In this document: piece by piece, positions 10,692-21,204 of the stretch | How positions within the stretch are numbered: position 1 is the first letter of the stretch | Layout: each line of letters begins with the position of its first letter | Source: Schistocerca nitens | Taxonomy: Eukaryota > Arthropoda > Insecta > Orthoptera > Acrididae | Reading direction: 5' to 3' | Length of the DNA: 64,000 nt | Assembly: GCF_023898315.1 (NCBI RefSeq) | Contig: NC_064622.1 | Location: forward strand, 162,832,178 to 162,896,177 | The notes under the pieces: model-generated | Told to the model about the DNA's origin: nothing | The model's database searches: none | The model's input: the letters and a program-made list of their open reading frames with translations, nothing else | Translations under genes and position numbers: made by a program

Positions 10692-12140
10692 TCGTTGTAA
10701 ATTTCTGTGAAAACTCTCTGTGATTTTATGGCTGTTACTTCTGGACCACCTGGTGCGGTAACACACACACACAGAACAAGCCACAGTACATTTGACTGGA
10801 ATACTGTTCTCCAGAAATAAAATATAAATATCTTTGAATAACGAACAAAAGGTTTGCGAAAGTTGCTTTGCTTGTCAGGTAAATTCCGGAACTGGCAGTT
10901 CAGTATCATCTTACTCGTAAAGGAATCGAGACCTTTCCATGCGATTAGCTGGCGAAGATACGCGTTTGTTTTCGAACCAACTTACAGTATTTCAGTCAGG
11001 TGTTACAGTGACGTTAGCAAAATATAGCGTAGGTTCGGTAATCGTCTGACACCGAAATATTAATGAGAGGCGCTTAGTGTTACTGTGCTTGTCAACATCT
11101 TCCGCGGCGGTCAGAATTGGCGACCGTGTGCAGCGGAACGCCGATAGGTGCTGCCGGCGGCGCACGTAGCAGCCAGCTTTCGCCCAGCTGTGAGCCGCTC
11201 AACAGGTTATGTGCCGGCAGCCCTGCCGCCCGCACGACGCGCGACCTGCACGCTCGCGGGGCTACTCCGAGGAATCTGTGGACGTCGCAGTTACTCTGCC
11301 ACCGAACGGTCACCTCATGTCTCCACTTTTCCCTCGCTCCCAGCCACTTGGTTAAAGTGTGGTAGTGAACCCTCACCCCATCCCACCCTCTCTCGCCATC
11401 CCCCCCCCCCCCGCCCCCCCTTTCCTCCCGCTGAAATCTTGGCGCTGGTGAGACTGACCTGTAGCCCGAAGTCTAAAGCCCGTTTTGCTCGAGCGACTTC
11501 CTGGTCAGAATCGACTATACATAGTGCGTACGCCTTTCGTGCCTGGGAGCACCCGAGCAACCAATCACCACGCGGGTGTGTTTACGACGTCAACGGTCTA
11601 TAAACTGTGCCGAGTATGGAGTTGTAAATTTTCGAGTACGCTGGACAGGAGCACCCGCAAGAACAGGGGACTATGGCGTCGTCTGCCAATACTGGAAATT
11701 AACCTATCCTGGCCGAGCTCGCTCCTATTATGGAAATGGATTTTATGCTTTTATGTCTTTTTAATCTTTATTGTGTTCTTCGGTTTGTTTTCGCGACAAA
11801 CTGAAAAGCTGCACAAGATTCTGGCATTTTTTTCCTGCTAGTGTTCTCCTGTAAGAGCCGAAATATCTGAAATCAAAAGGGTATTTACGTTTTACAGAGA
11901 AAAGCTTGTGGTGTGCGTAAATAAAGTAAATTGATAAATGGTGTTCTAATGGAAATTATTTCAGCAGTCAAAAAGTCAGAATTATTTGACGAAAAATAAT
12001 TTTCGATGTTATTTGGGACTCAGCAAGAAAACAAATCCAAAGGATAAAGCAAAAAAGGGCTTTTTATTGTGTTGTTCGCTTCGTTTGCATGTGTGTATTT
12101 TCTCGAGAAAATAAATGTATATAATCTGAAATGTTCGGAT
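10692..12140. other. Anonymous DNA including a GC-rich stretch at 11.1-11.6 kb
   Basis: No repeat or gene recognised. About 11090-11600 is GC- and CpG-rich and includes a near-pure C tract at 11400-11420. Overlapping frames of 82-151 codons exist there on both strands, as expected from base composition, and none resembles a known protein. Confidence 0.5.
11400..11420. repeat. Poly-C tract
   Basis: Twenty of twenty-one bases are C, with a single G; prone to sequencing-length error. Confidence 0.9.
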
Positions 12141-12150
12141 GATACATTTC

Positions 12151-12354
12151 CCGCCGGTCGGAGTGGCCGTGGGGTTCTAGGCGCTACGGTCTGGAGCCGA
12201 GCGGCCGCTCCGGTCGCAGGTTCGAATCCTGCCTCGGGCATGGATGTGTGTGATGTTCTTAGGTTAGTTAGGTTTAATTAGTTCTAAGTTCTAGGCGACT
12301 GATGACCCCAGAAGTTATGTCGCATAGTGCTCAGAGCCATTTGAACCATTTTTT
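12151..12354 (+). mobile_element. tRNA-derived SINE, family A (subfamily a1)
   Basis: Full-length plus-strand copy: tRNA head 12151-12240 (B box GGTTCGAATCC), shared body, T-rich tail. Perfect target duplication GATACATTTC at 12141-12150 and 12355-12364. Confidence 0.95.
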
Positions 12355-12450
12355 GATACATTTCCTAGTCTTTCACTTATCAGGATTGTAAAGAATTAAC
12401 CACATGACCTTCGGCAAGAAATTCCATTATGCATTTTGTCATTAATAAAC

Positions 12451-12676
12451 CACCGAGCGAGGTGGCGCAGTGGCTAGCACACTGGACTCGCATTCGGGAG
12501 GACGGCGGTTCAATCCCGCGTCCGGCCATCCGTGATTGCCCTAAATCGCTCCAGGTAAATGCTGGGATAGTTCCTTTGAAAGTGCACGGCCGACTTCCTT
12601 CTCAGTCCTTCCCTAATCCGATGAGACCGATGACCTCGCTGTCTGATCTCCTCCCCCAAAAATAACCCCCAAACCC
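12451..12676 (+). mobile_element. tRNA-derived SINE, family C
   Basis: Full-length. Head GGTGGCGCAGTGGCTAGCAC with B box GGTTCAATCCC, body GCACGGCCGACTTCCTT, hairpin region GAGACCGATGACCTCG, then a C/A-rich tail. Target duplication CATTAATAAAC at 12440-12450 and 12677-12687. Confidence 0.93.
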
Positions 12677-12872
12677 CATTAATAAACTCTATTGTTGCTT
12701 GTTCCTAAATTTTGTTACTACACTTCGATTTTTTGTGAATGAAGGATAGCTCCTCATAACCTCACTATCACCGTTCAGATATCAAACCACCAGCAAACAT
12801 CTCTCACAACACAAGCAGTTTTGCCGCTGACGTGTAAACAAAAATGACTACTCGAAAAAGATGAGACTTAGT

Positions 12873-13089
12873 TCAAATGGTTCAAATGGCTCTGAGCACT
12901 ATGGGACTTAACATCTATGGTCATCAGTCCCCTAGAACTTAGAACTACTTAAACCTATCTAACCTAAGGACAGCACACGACACCCAGTCATCACGAGGCA
13001 GAGAAAATCCCTGACCCCGCCGGGAATCGAACCCGGGAACCCGGGCGTGGGAAGCGAGAACGCTACCGTACGACCACGAGCTGCGGACC
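12873..13089 (-). mobile_element. Chimeric SINE, family D (Gly-tRNA-like head on family A body)
   Basis: The left part is the family A body (GGTTCAAATGGCTCTGAGC to CTAACCTAAGGACAGC). The head at right differs completely: CGTGGTCGTACGGTAGCG, TTCTCGCTTCCC and B box GGGTTCGATTCCCGGC, resembling tRNA-Gly. A GTCAGGGATTTTCTCTGCC linker joins them. Target duplication GAGACTTAGT at 12863-12872 and 13090-13099. The copy at 51941 has the same architecture. Confidence 0.92.
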
Positions 13090-13319
13090 GAGACTTAGTA
13101 CAGGAATAAAACGCCAGGAGCGCTGCAGTAAACTCACTTGTCCCGAGTAGTTAATTGAGACAAGAAAGTCGATGGTGAAAAAGGGGCTTAAGTTAAATAT
13201 CCTGGGAATCGAGAATCTCAACGATTTTTGCTTGTTTTCGATATAGATACTGCAAAATATCGGATCTGAGAATTCCAAGATCGTATTAAATGTCTGCTGT
13301 GGTTTATCAGACTAGGCTC

Positions 13320-13652
13320 GACATGCAAAAAGAAGCGAGCAAGGGACTTCGCTGAACAGGCCTTGAACGCCCAACGGCACCGACCGGCCGCCGTGCCATC
13401 CACAGCCCTTAGGCGTCACCGTGTACGAAGGGCGTGTGGTCATCATACCGCCCTCCTGGCTGTTGTCAGCTTTCGTGACTGGTGCCGCTACTTCCCAATC
13501 AAGTAGCTCCTCAACTGGCCTCACAAGGGCTGAGTGCACCCTACTTGCCAACAGCACTCGGCAGATGCGGAAATGCTAGCCAAACCCCACAGCGCTTAAC
13601 TCCGGTGATCTGAAGGGAACCGGTGTTACCGCTGCAAGGACTTTGGCACGTA
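13320..13652 (-). mobile_element. 5S rRNA-derived SINE (SINE3-type)
   Basis: On the minus strand, starting at about 13652, the sequence follows 5S rRNA: CACCGGTTCCC, GATCACCGGAGTTAAGCGCT (5S internal promoter A-box region) and the 5S 3' end GTGCTGTTGGC. It then runs into a non-5S tail with GAGGAGCTACTTGATTGGGA and the CGGCCGG-containing end near 13385. The 5S part lacks the TGGATGGGTGACC block, so this copy has an internal deletion. The known family type uses the 5S internal pol III promoter and LINE machinery. Confidence 0.85.
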
Positions 13653-13768
13653 TGTAGATGTAGAAGATGAAATAAAATATTATTCATTGACTTGACTACA
13701 ACTTTAATTTTATGTCTCCATGCAGTAACATTGGTCAATTACGTTTCTCACGGACGATGAATACAATG
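13653..13768. other. Anonymous spacer with GATGTAGA motif
   Basis: GTATGTAGATGTAGAAGATG at 13653 resembles the 3' tail of Jockey/CR1-like LINEs seen elsewhere in the window, but no LINE body is attached. Confidence 0.4.
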
Positions 13769-13770
13769 TA

Positions 13771-15119
13771 CAGGGTGGCGCAGGGAAACGGAAAATTTCG
13801 AAATAACGTCATTTCCAGGAATAAATTCATAAAACTAGTAATTTATTAACGAAAGTGAATGTATTCAGTATGCCATTATTCAGTATGTCTTTACAATCAA
13901 AATGTCCAAAAGTGTCTCTTTACTTTTTAAAGATGACATCGGAAAGATGTGCTCCCATTCGGCGTTCACACTCTAACAGCCTGTTATGAAAACTCTGGAA
14001 TGCGCGGTGTAGCAAATCTTGGGGAATGGCAGTGATTTCGTTTTCAATGTTCTCCTTCAGTTCATGGATTGTTGCAGGACGTGTACGGTACACCTTGCCA
14101 CTAAGATATCCCCACAGGAAGAAGTCGCACACACTAAGATCAGGGGATGCAATGTCACCGTTACGTGAAATAATGCGTCTTCCAAACAATTGACGAACTG
14201 CTTCCATCGATTGTCGAGCAGTGTGTGACGTGGCTCCGTCCTGCTGAAACCACATGTTTTCGACGTTAAGATTAAGCTCGTACAGTCTCGGTGTAAAGAA
14301 TGTTTGAAGCATTTCAACACATTGAGCGGATGTTACTGTCACTGCACTACCATCCTCACGTTCAAAAAAATAAGGGCCGATAACACCATGACATGATACA
14401 GCACACCATATTGTGACCTTGGCGCTATGTAGTGGTCGCTGATGAAACTCACAAGGATTGTCCTGTGTCCAATAACGAAAATTCTGTTTGTTCACGAATC
14501 CGTTCATGTGGAAATGGGCTTCGTCTGATATCCATAAGTTACCAAGGAAATTCGCGTCCTCGTTGATTTTAGGCAATATCTGGCTACTAAACTCCATACG
14601 TGACGCTGGGTCTCGTTCATGTAAGTGTTGCACAATCTGCAACTTATAAGGATGGAAGTCTAACTCGTGCAGTATTCTTTGTAAGCTTCGTCGCTTAATC
14701 CCTAGCGAAGATGCATGCTGTCGAACGGAGCGGCGAGGGCTTCTCTCGATTGCAGCTCTAGCAGCTGCAATGTTCTCTGGGGTACGTACCGTTGGAATGC
14801 CACCTGGAGGTTTCTTTTTCAAGGCGGATCCTGTTTCTTCAAAATTACGCACCCACGTTGTAATCGCGTGCGCAGATGGGACACGTCCATGACGTCCAAG
14901 CTGGTAATGCTGTCGAAACGTTCTCTGCGTGGCAGTCGCACTATCACCATTTTTGTAAAACGCTCTCACAGCTACTGCACGTTCCGCACCAGTCCAATTC
15001 TCCATGATTACTAAATGGCAATGCGTTCACATCAATTGTGCAAAGTTTCGAACATCTGCCGGCGCTACAGTGCTGCCAACTGTAACGTTCAAATTTTCCC
15101 GTTCCCCTGCGCCAACCTG
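13771..15119 (-). mobile_element. Complete mariner-type transposon, DD37D
   Basis: A 1349-bp element with near-perfect terminal inverted repeats of about 28 bp: left CAGGGTGGCGCAGGGAAACG, right (reverse complement) CAGGTTGGCGCAGGGGAACG, both running into an AAAATTT block. TA target duplications flank it (13769-13770 and 15120-15121). It contains one uninterrupted transposase gene. Short untranslated ends, about 115 bp upstream and 150 bp downstream, fit the superfamily. Ends, target site and gene are all intact, so this copy is young and possibly competent. Confidence 0.96.
13920..15005 (-). CDS. Tc1/mariner-superfamily transposase, intact, DD37D
   Basis: 361 codons, ATG at 15005, stop at 13920. 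Residues about 7-60 form the DNA-binding part: a first HTH with ERAVAVRAFYKNG (as in DUF4817-type N-termini) and a second around HAITTWVRNFEETGS, followed by a KKKPPGGIP linker in the place of the GRPR motif. The catalytic RNase H-like domain follows, with WISDEAHF (D161), WFQQDGATSHT (D256) and SPDLSVCDFFLWGY (D294). By count 37 residues lie between the second and third aspartates, hence DD37D (maT-like spacing). It would cut and rejoin the element's own TIRs. No frame break is seen; length is normal for the family. The relics at 25.0-25.8 kb and 48.3-48.9 kb encode related proteins. Confidence 0.95.
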   Translation of the reverse strand: MENWTGAERAVAVRAFYKNGDSATATQRTFRQHYQLGRHGRVPSAHAITTWVRNFEETGSALKKKPPGGIPTVRTPENIAAARAAIERSPRRSVRQHASSLGIKRRSLQRILHELDFHPYKLQIVQHLHERDPASRMEFSSQILPKINEDANFLGNLWISDEAHFHMNGFVNKQNFRYWTQDNPCEFHQRPLHSAKVTIWCAVSCHGVIGPYFFEREDGSAVTVTSAQCVEMLQTFFTPRLYELNLNVENMWFQQDGATSHTARQSMEAVRQLFGRRIISRNGDIASPDLSVCDFFLWGYLSGKVYRTRPATIHELKENIENEITAIPQDLLHRAFQSFHNRLLECERRMGAHLSDVIFKK

Positions 15120-15152
15120 TATATTCTAATGACAAAATGTAATTTTTTGTGT

Positions 15153-15777
15153 GACGTAATTACAATTTAACAATTCTCAGACTTTTGTACACTTACTTGT
15201 ACTGTGAAACCTTGCTTCTCGCCTAATTCCATGATTGTACGTCAACGGGAAGTACCCTATAGATTCTGATGAGCAGCTTCGTGAATTTCAAATATGTGAC
15301 ATAATTGACCGAATCTTTTGACAGAAATTACTTAGAGGTTGAAAACTGTTATACTGCAAGGGGCTCTAGACCTTAGAATCTGACATAAATCTGAATTTTA
15401 TACGCCAACCTGTTCCAGAGAAAAAAAGGGTCTTAGCAGACTGACAGACAAATGAATAAAAAATGGTAATAATTCTTTTCGGGTTATATAATTACAAATT
15501 AACAATTTTCGATTTTTTTCTTTTACTTGTAGTGTGAAACGGTGCGTTTTTATAAATTTCATTATTCTATGTCCCTCTAGGATTTGGCCACTGGTTTTGG
15601 GAGCAAGAAAATATGTGACTTACATGCACGTATCTGTTGACTGCATTAACTTAGAAGCTTAAAATTTTTACTCTGCCAAGGGCACGTAGACCTTAATACG
15701 TGACATAAATTTTGAACTCATTACGTCTATTCGTTCCAGAGAAAAATAGTTCCTAATAGTTGGACAGACACAGGAAC
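15153..15777. repeat. Degenerate tandem duplication, two units of about 0.3 kb
   Basis: Unit 1 (about 15153-15462) and unit 2 (about 15483-15777) share, in order: AATTACAA.TTAACAATT, TTACTTGTA.TGTGAAAC, AATATGTGAC, the A-rich AGAAGCTTAAAA-like block, CTAGACCTTA/GTAGACCTTA, GACATAAAT, TTCCAGAGAAAA and ACTGACAGACA/TTGGACAGACA. Related fragments lie near 54880-54960 and 60000-60095. This is non-coding, of unknown element type. Confidence 0.7.
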
Positions 15778-16060
15778 AACAAGGGTTGAGGCACAGAACC
15801 CTGAAACGCACACGTGTAAGGTATCAGTAGCTCAGCAATCGATACCGCGCGAAAAATTTTGGCACTGACTGTGATAGTACGCAGTTACGGCCTTCTGAAC
15901 GTACAGCATTGCCCGAGCGCGAAGTACTGTACACAGCCCCCTCCCACACGTGGGATGCTTTTGGCGGGGTAATAAGGGAGGGAGGTGGACATGTTTGCCC
16001 AACATGTTTTGAAATCTTTTTCGAGAACCCAAGTTATTCTACGTGAAAAATGGTAAATAA
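15778..16060. other. Anonymous spacer
   Basis: Nothing recognised between the tandem repeat and the next Tc1-like element. Confidence 0.4.
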
Positions 16061-16062
16061 TA

Positions 16063-17256
16063 CACTGAAGAGCCAAATAAACTGGTACACCTGCGTAATT
16101 CGGGCAGGACCCCCGGGAAAACGCAGAAGTGCCGCAACAGGACGTGGCATGGACTTGACTAATGTCTGAAGTAGTTATGGAGGGAATTGATACCATGAAT
16201 CTTGCAGGGCTGTCAGTAAATCCGTAAGAGTAAGAGGGGGTGGAGATCTCTTCTGAACAGCACATCGCAAGGCACCCCAGATATGCTCAATAATGTTCAT
16301 GTCTGGGGAGTTTAGTGGACAGCGGAAGTGTTTAAACTCAGAAGAGTGTTCCTGGAGCCACTCTGTAGCAATTCTGGACGTGTGGGGTGTCGGACTGTCC
16401 TGCTGGAATGCCCAAGTCCGTCGCAATGCACAATGGACACGAATTGATGCAGGTGATCAGACAGGATGCTTAGATACGTGTCACCTGTCACAGTCGTATC
16501 TAGACGTGTCAGGGGTCCGACACCACCCCAACTGCACACGTCCCACACAATTACAGAGCCTCCACCAGCTTGAACAGTCCCCTGCTGACATGCAGGGTCC
16601 AAGGATTCACGAGGTTGTCTCCATACCCGTACACGTCCATCTGCTCGATACAATTTGAAACGAGACCCGTCCGAACTGGCAACTTGTTTCCAGTTATCAG
16701 AAGCCCAATGTCGGTGCTGAAGGGCCTAGGTGAGGCGTAAAACTTCGTGTCGTGCAGTCATCAAGGGTACACGAGTGCGCCTTCGGCTCCGAAAGCCCAT
16801 ATCGATGACGTTTCTTTGAATGGTTCGCTCGCTGACACTTGTTGATGACTTAGCACTGAATTTGCGGAAGGATTGCACTACTGACAAGTTGAACGATTCT
16901 CTTCAGTCGGTGTTGGTCCCGTTCTTGAAGGATCTTTTTCCGGCCGCAGCGATGTCGGAGATTTGGTGTTTTACCGGATTCCTGATACTCAGGGTACACT
17001 CGTGAAATAGTCGTACGGGAAAATCCCCACTTCATCGCTACCTCAGAGGTGCTGTGTCCCACCGCTTGAACACCACGTTCAAACTCACTTAAATCTTCTT
17101 ATCCTGCCATTGTAGCAACAATAACAGATCTAACAACTGCGCGAGACACTTGATGTCTTATATAAGCGTCGCTGACCGCATCGCCGTATTCTGCCTGTGT
17201 ACATATCTCTATATTTGAACATGCATGCCTATACCATTTTCTTTGGCGATTCAGTG
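16063..17256 (-). mobile_element. Tc1-like DNA transposon (subfamily 3, DD36E spacing), copy 1
   Basis: TA at 16061-16062 and 17257-17258. Inverted ends share CACTGAAGAGCCAAATAAAC (left) with the reverse complement of the right end CACTGAATCGCCAAAGAAAA. 1194 bp. The transposase lies on the minus strand and is broken. The second copy of the family, in opposite orientation, is at 55082-56681. Confidence 0.93.
16175..17110 (-). pseudogene. Tc1-like transposase pseudogene (DD36E spacing)
   Basis: Reading leftwards: HTH piece 16850-17062 (GHSTSEVAMKWGFSRTTISR, then GRKKILQERDQHRLKRIV), D1/mid-catalytic piece 16312-16653 (YRADGRVRVWRQPRESLD, GGGSVIVWDV), and D2/E3 piece 16175-16426 (WAFQQDSPTPHTSR and SPDMNIIEHIW). 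Thirty-six residues separate the QQD aspartate from the glutamate, so the spacing is DD36E rather than the Tc1 norm of 34. At least two frame changes separate the pieces. Confidence 0.85.
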
Positions 17257-17406
17257 TATGAGGACGTACTATGTGAAACTCATGTACATTTACATTCAGT
17301 ATTATTTTGTTGGCATATTGATATTCTGCAGCGATACAAAGCGCCCCAAAGAAATGGTGCATATTCAAGGATATGTCAGGAACGATTATTCAAAGCAAAA
17401 AAAGTG

Positions 17407-17658
17407 TCTCAAATGTATATCTTAAGAACTGTGCGCACTTCTTCATCTTAGATACTGTGAAACAGATCTCTTCTACTGAACAATTGCTCATAGTTCTTAA
17501 AGCATGAATTTTATATTCCAAGTGTACTGGACATATTTGTTGTTTGCTCCATACTGCCACCTCTCAGAATGTGGAAAACGAACTTGCAGTAGAAAAGATT
17601 TACTTCACATTATCAAAGACGAAGTAGTGCTCATAGCTCTTAATGTACGTATTTTAGA
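17407..17658. repeat. Imperfect inverted repeat, 73-bp arms
   Basis: Arms 17407-17479 and 17586-17658 are imperfect reverse complements (TCTCAAATGTATATCTTAAG against CTTAATGTACGTATTTTAGA, and AGATCTCTTCTACTGA against GCAGTAGAAAAGATT), with a 106-bp spacer. Hairpin-forming, MITE- or foldback-like; no transposase inside. Confidence 0.7.
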
Positions 17659-18050
17659 GCATGTATTTACTGGATTTTTTTGTTCCTAATGATCGTTCCT
17701 TAGGACAACGTGTATGTACGCCTCAAAATCAAAATGAATAAGAAAACCTAAGTAACTGAAGAATTATTATGAAACGAAGTAATGATTTTCGATGTACAAT
17801 TTAATCATGTCGTTTGCGTTGAAGAATAACGCAGCTCCTTAAATGTACTTCACGTTAAAATGCCAGCTTTAAAATCCAAAGAAAGTAACGCACAACAATG
17901 ACTTTAATGATTAAATGGCGCTACGCCACTTTAATGACACATTAACATTGCATTTGTGAATCGCAACATAAAAATGTTCAAAACAAAGAGACCTTTAGCG
18001 TACATAACTATCTGAATTATGGTCCAAATTTTCGCGCGGTGTCTATTGCT
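17659..18050. other. Anonymous AT-rich spacer
   Basis: No gene or known repeat recognised. Confidence 0.4.
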
Positions 18051-18172
18051 GCCGGCCGCTGTGGCCGAGCGGTTCTAGGCGCTTCAGTCCGGAACCGCGC
18101 TGCTGCTACGGTCGCAGGTTCGAATCCTGCCTCGGGCATGGATGTGTGTGTTGTCCTTAGGTTAGATAGGTA
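18051..18172 (+). mobile_element. SINE family A, 3'-truncated
   Basis: A complete tRNA-like head (GCCGGCCGCTGTGGCCGAGC, B box GGTTCGAATCC) and the start of the body to TTAGGTTAGATAGGT; the hairpin and tail are missing. No clear target duplication. Confidence 0.9.
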
Positions 18173-19994
18173 AGCGCCATATTTTCACGAAACGCTTTTT
18201 CCTTGCTGTTGTGTTCTCGGTACCCTGCTGCTTGTTCCTAGATTCGTTCCAAGTGCCAAATCACGGAGAAAATTTTTCAAACATTGTTTATTATGCCTTT
18301 GGTCTTTGTGCCTAACAGTGCTCACCTCTAGAGTTCTAAGTAACATGCGTTAATGTCGCCTTCATTTAATTCACGCACGGTTTGTATGATAAGTCGAGTA
18401 TAGATAAGCTTTTGTTTGTACCAATAAAACTTACATGTAATGGAGCGAAATAATTTGGGTTTCAAAAACAGCGAAAAATGTAAAAAGCTGTACGATCAGA
18501 GTATCTCATACTCATCCATCTCAAATAGCTATTAAAATTCTTACTCTGCAACAGAGGAATGAAAAAAATCCCAGTGTATTCAAAAGAGGGAAGACCCTGG
18601 CTGATGTATGCTATCCTGTAATTTATCTGAAAGATCAACCACGTTTTTCAGTTGTAAAACAGAAGTAGCTGTTGATAGTTTTTCCTCGAGAGCACGCGGA
18701 ATTCTACAGCCAACTTTGCAACATCTGATCTCAAGAATGGAGTCGTATAAGAAACAAAAGTCAATACTGAAGGATTTTGTCCAGAATTTAATTTTTTTAT
18801 TCTCTTGCAAACATTTAAAAGGTATGAATAATGGTTTTTACTGACTACAGTTCTGCTAGTTAAAACACTACTGGTGTATTTCTGTCATCATAAATACAAC
18901 ATCGTGCATTAGTATAAATGGCACTCCAAAGAAAATCTTTCGTTTTGCAACTTAGATAGAACCATTCAGTTCGCTGATTCGGCATCTAGAACGTTCTTAA
19001 TAAATTATTATTTTTAGTTTGCCTCATTTTTTGGAGTGATGAAGTGAGCAGCATAATTCTACAGCATCAGAATATTTTCAGTTTTTTGGGTAGAAATGAG
19101 TTATATCTCCAAACAGACACACATTGTTTTTCAGTTCTCATAAATGTCAGATATGCCTGGTTTTGAGCGGGCGAAGTTAAAAGATGTGAATGTGAAACAA
19201 AAATTGTGGTAACAAAGTGATCTGTGGCGTAGCCTGATGTTTCTTTACCTTAACGAATGTGGCCGTATTTAACGCACTTTTCTTTATAAAAGACAGAACT
19301 GCGTGTAAATTCAGTATTCCTGTTTTACATTACGGACAAGTCTCCGACGAGTATTTTGGTGTATATGACGAACATGTATCGTAGATAAACTATATAATAC
19401 ATTCTCTCCTTCCCCTTTCCCCCACTTCTTTGAGATCACTAATTTTCAGGTAAGTTTTGTTACAGGCGCCAACGACAGCTAACCGTGAATATATAGTGTT
19501 CGGTCCTGAGGGCGGAGGGATGGAATAGGTGATCACGGTTTGTTGCTGGCCCCTCTTTCCCTCTCGCGCAAATAATTGGACTTTAATAATTATTGTAATT
19601 TCATTACAGCAGTGCTTAGTACATTGCTTTAGCGCAACTCTAAGAAATTGCAGTCCAGAGAAATACTGGCTGGCTATAATTAAAGCGCTGCAACTCACGC
19701 AGGTCCAGCGTGTGCTGTAATTATCTTATGGTAGCGAAACTTAGTAGAGACGTTAATACGTTAATGCGGAACGGATTTAGTTCCAGTTTTGGCCACTGGT
19801 GCACATCTGCACAGCACCTTGTCGACGTTTCCGGTGCTTATGTTGAACAAGTTGTATAAGTGGTGGTTAAAACTCGTAATAAAAGCGGCATTATGTCTTT
19901 GTCATTTGTTTGACATTTTGTGCCGATGTCTTGTTCCTAATCCATTATTCGTCGAAATATTTTTATGCGTCTTTCTCGCATTCACATCGCCAGA
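18173..19994. other. Anonymous DNA, no gene recognised
   Basis: About 1.8 kb of AT-rich sequence. The short frames on both strands have no recognisable family and no splice pattern that I can support. Confidence 0.5.
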
Positions 19995-20008
19995 TTTGCA
20001 CAGCTATG

Positions 20009-20193
20009 GCTCTCAGCACTATGGGACTCAACTGCTGTGGTCATCAGTCCCCTAGAACTTAGAACTACTTAAACCTAACTAACCTAAGGACATCACACAC
20101 ATCCATGCCCGAGGCAGGATTCGAACCTGCGACCGTAGCAGTCGCACGGTTCCGGACTGCGCGCCTAGAACCGCGAGACCACCGCGGCCGGCT
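20009..20193 (-). mobile_element. SINE family A (subfamily a3)
   Basis: Minus orientation, tail slightly short. Perfect target duplication TTTGCACAGCTATG at 19995-20008 and 20194-20207. Confidence 0.94.
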
Positions 20194-20207
20194 TTTGCAC
20201 AGCTATG

Positions 20208-21204
20208 ACTACGCAGATGTAGATATGGGGAGATCGTAGTTTCTTTCCTCCTGCGTTAGTGAAAGCAAGTCTTGGTTGTGTCTTCATCAGTGGAGGGTAT
20301 TTTACTTACTGTCTTGCATTAGCCAACTTCCCATAGTTTCTCAGTGCCCCTGATTGGAATGTTTCCTTTCGGCGACCAAGCCGCAAGTCCACAGGCAAGT
20401 AAATAAAAAATATTCTGTAATGAAAATAGCTTGTAATTTCCCCTATTTTCTTGTCATTTTAGAAACACGGAAGGCTAGTATGCTAACTTATTCTCTGGAA
20501 GTTATCTAAGATTTAGGAAATCGAGTAAGTATTTTGTTTTGTTTTTTAGTGAGGGGCGTTGTAATCCACATAATCCCTCACCCCATAAGATCAGCGTCTA
20601 GGAGGTGTTGTATTGCATATCTTCCTCAGGCCTACCAACTAACTTGGCAAGCCAGTTACAGAGAGGCCTGCAATTTAGCGTGGACTCCAATCTACAATAA
20701 GGCTCGGCGTTTTTTCATTAACAAATCGTTGCCATAGGTTATAAAAGACAGAAAAAAGTTCTTGGACTTCCTGGGGATCGAACCGAACCTCGGGCCTTGC
20801 GATTTATTATCTGGCAGGTGCAATGTTAAATTACCAATGACGTGACCTGTCGCATTCTAAATGATGGACCCGAACCACATCAACAAAATTTTAGAGGTCG
20901 TTCGTGGATACTTTGCGATTATTTTGGTATAAGGAACGTGTGGTTTCCAGTGGCTACTTACAGAGTAATAAAGTAATTACGATTTATTCGGCCTGTTACA
21001 TCAAACATTTTTGCTTCTGCGAAAATATCTCCATAACAAAGAGAAAGGTTGTAATATACATATAGTCGTTCTAACATGGAAGGGTCAGGTTTCCCGTAAG
21101 TTTTAGACGATGTATGGCTTAATCTCTGTAATCAAAATACAGCGTATCCATTAGTATGAACATGGTAGGAAAAAATTGTTGGAGAGTTGACAATGCAGGA
21201 GTGT
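20208..21204. other. Anonymous DNA with a possible tRNA-like scrap
   Basis: No gene. GGGGATCGAACCGAACCTCG near 20775 resembles an inverted T-arm of a tRNA or SINE head, but the rest of a head cannot be made out. Confidence 0.35.

Noticed and set aside
11148-11603. 151-codon frame in GC-rich DNA
   Set aside because: Overlaps other open frames on both strands, spans a poly-C tract and resembles nothing known.
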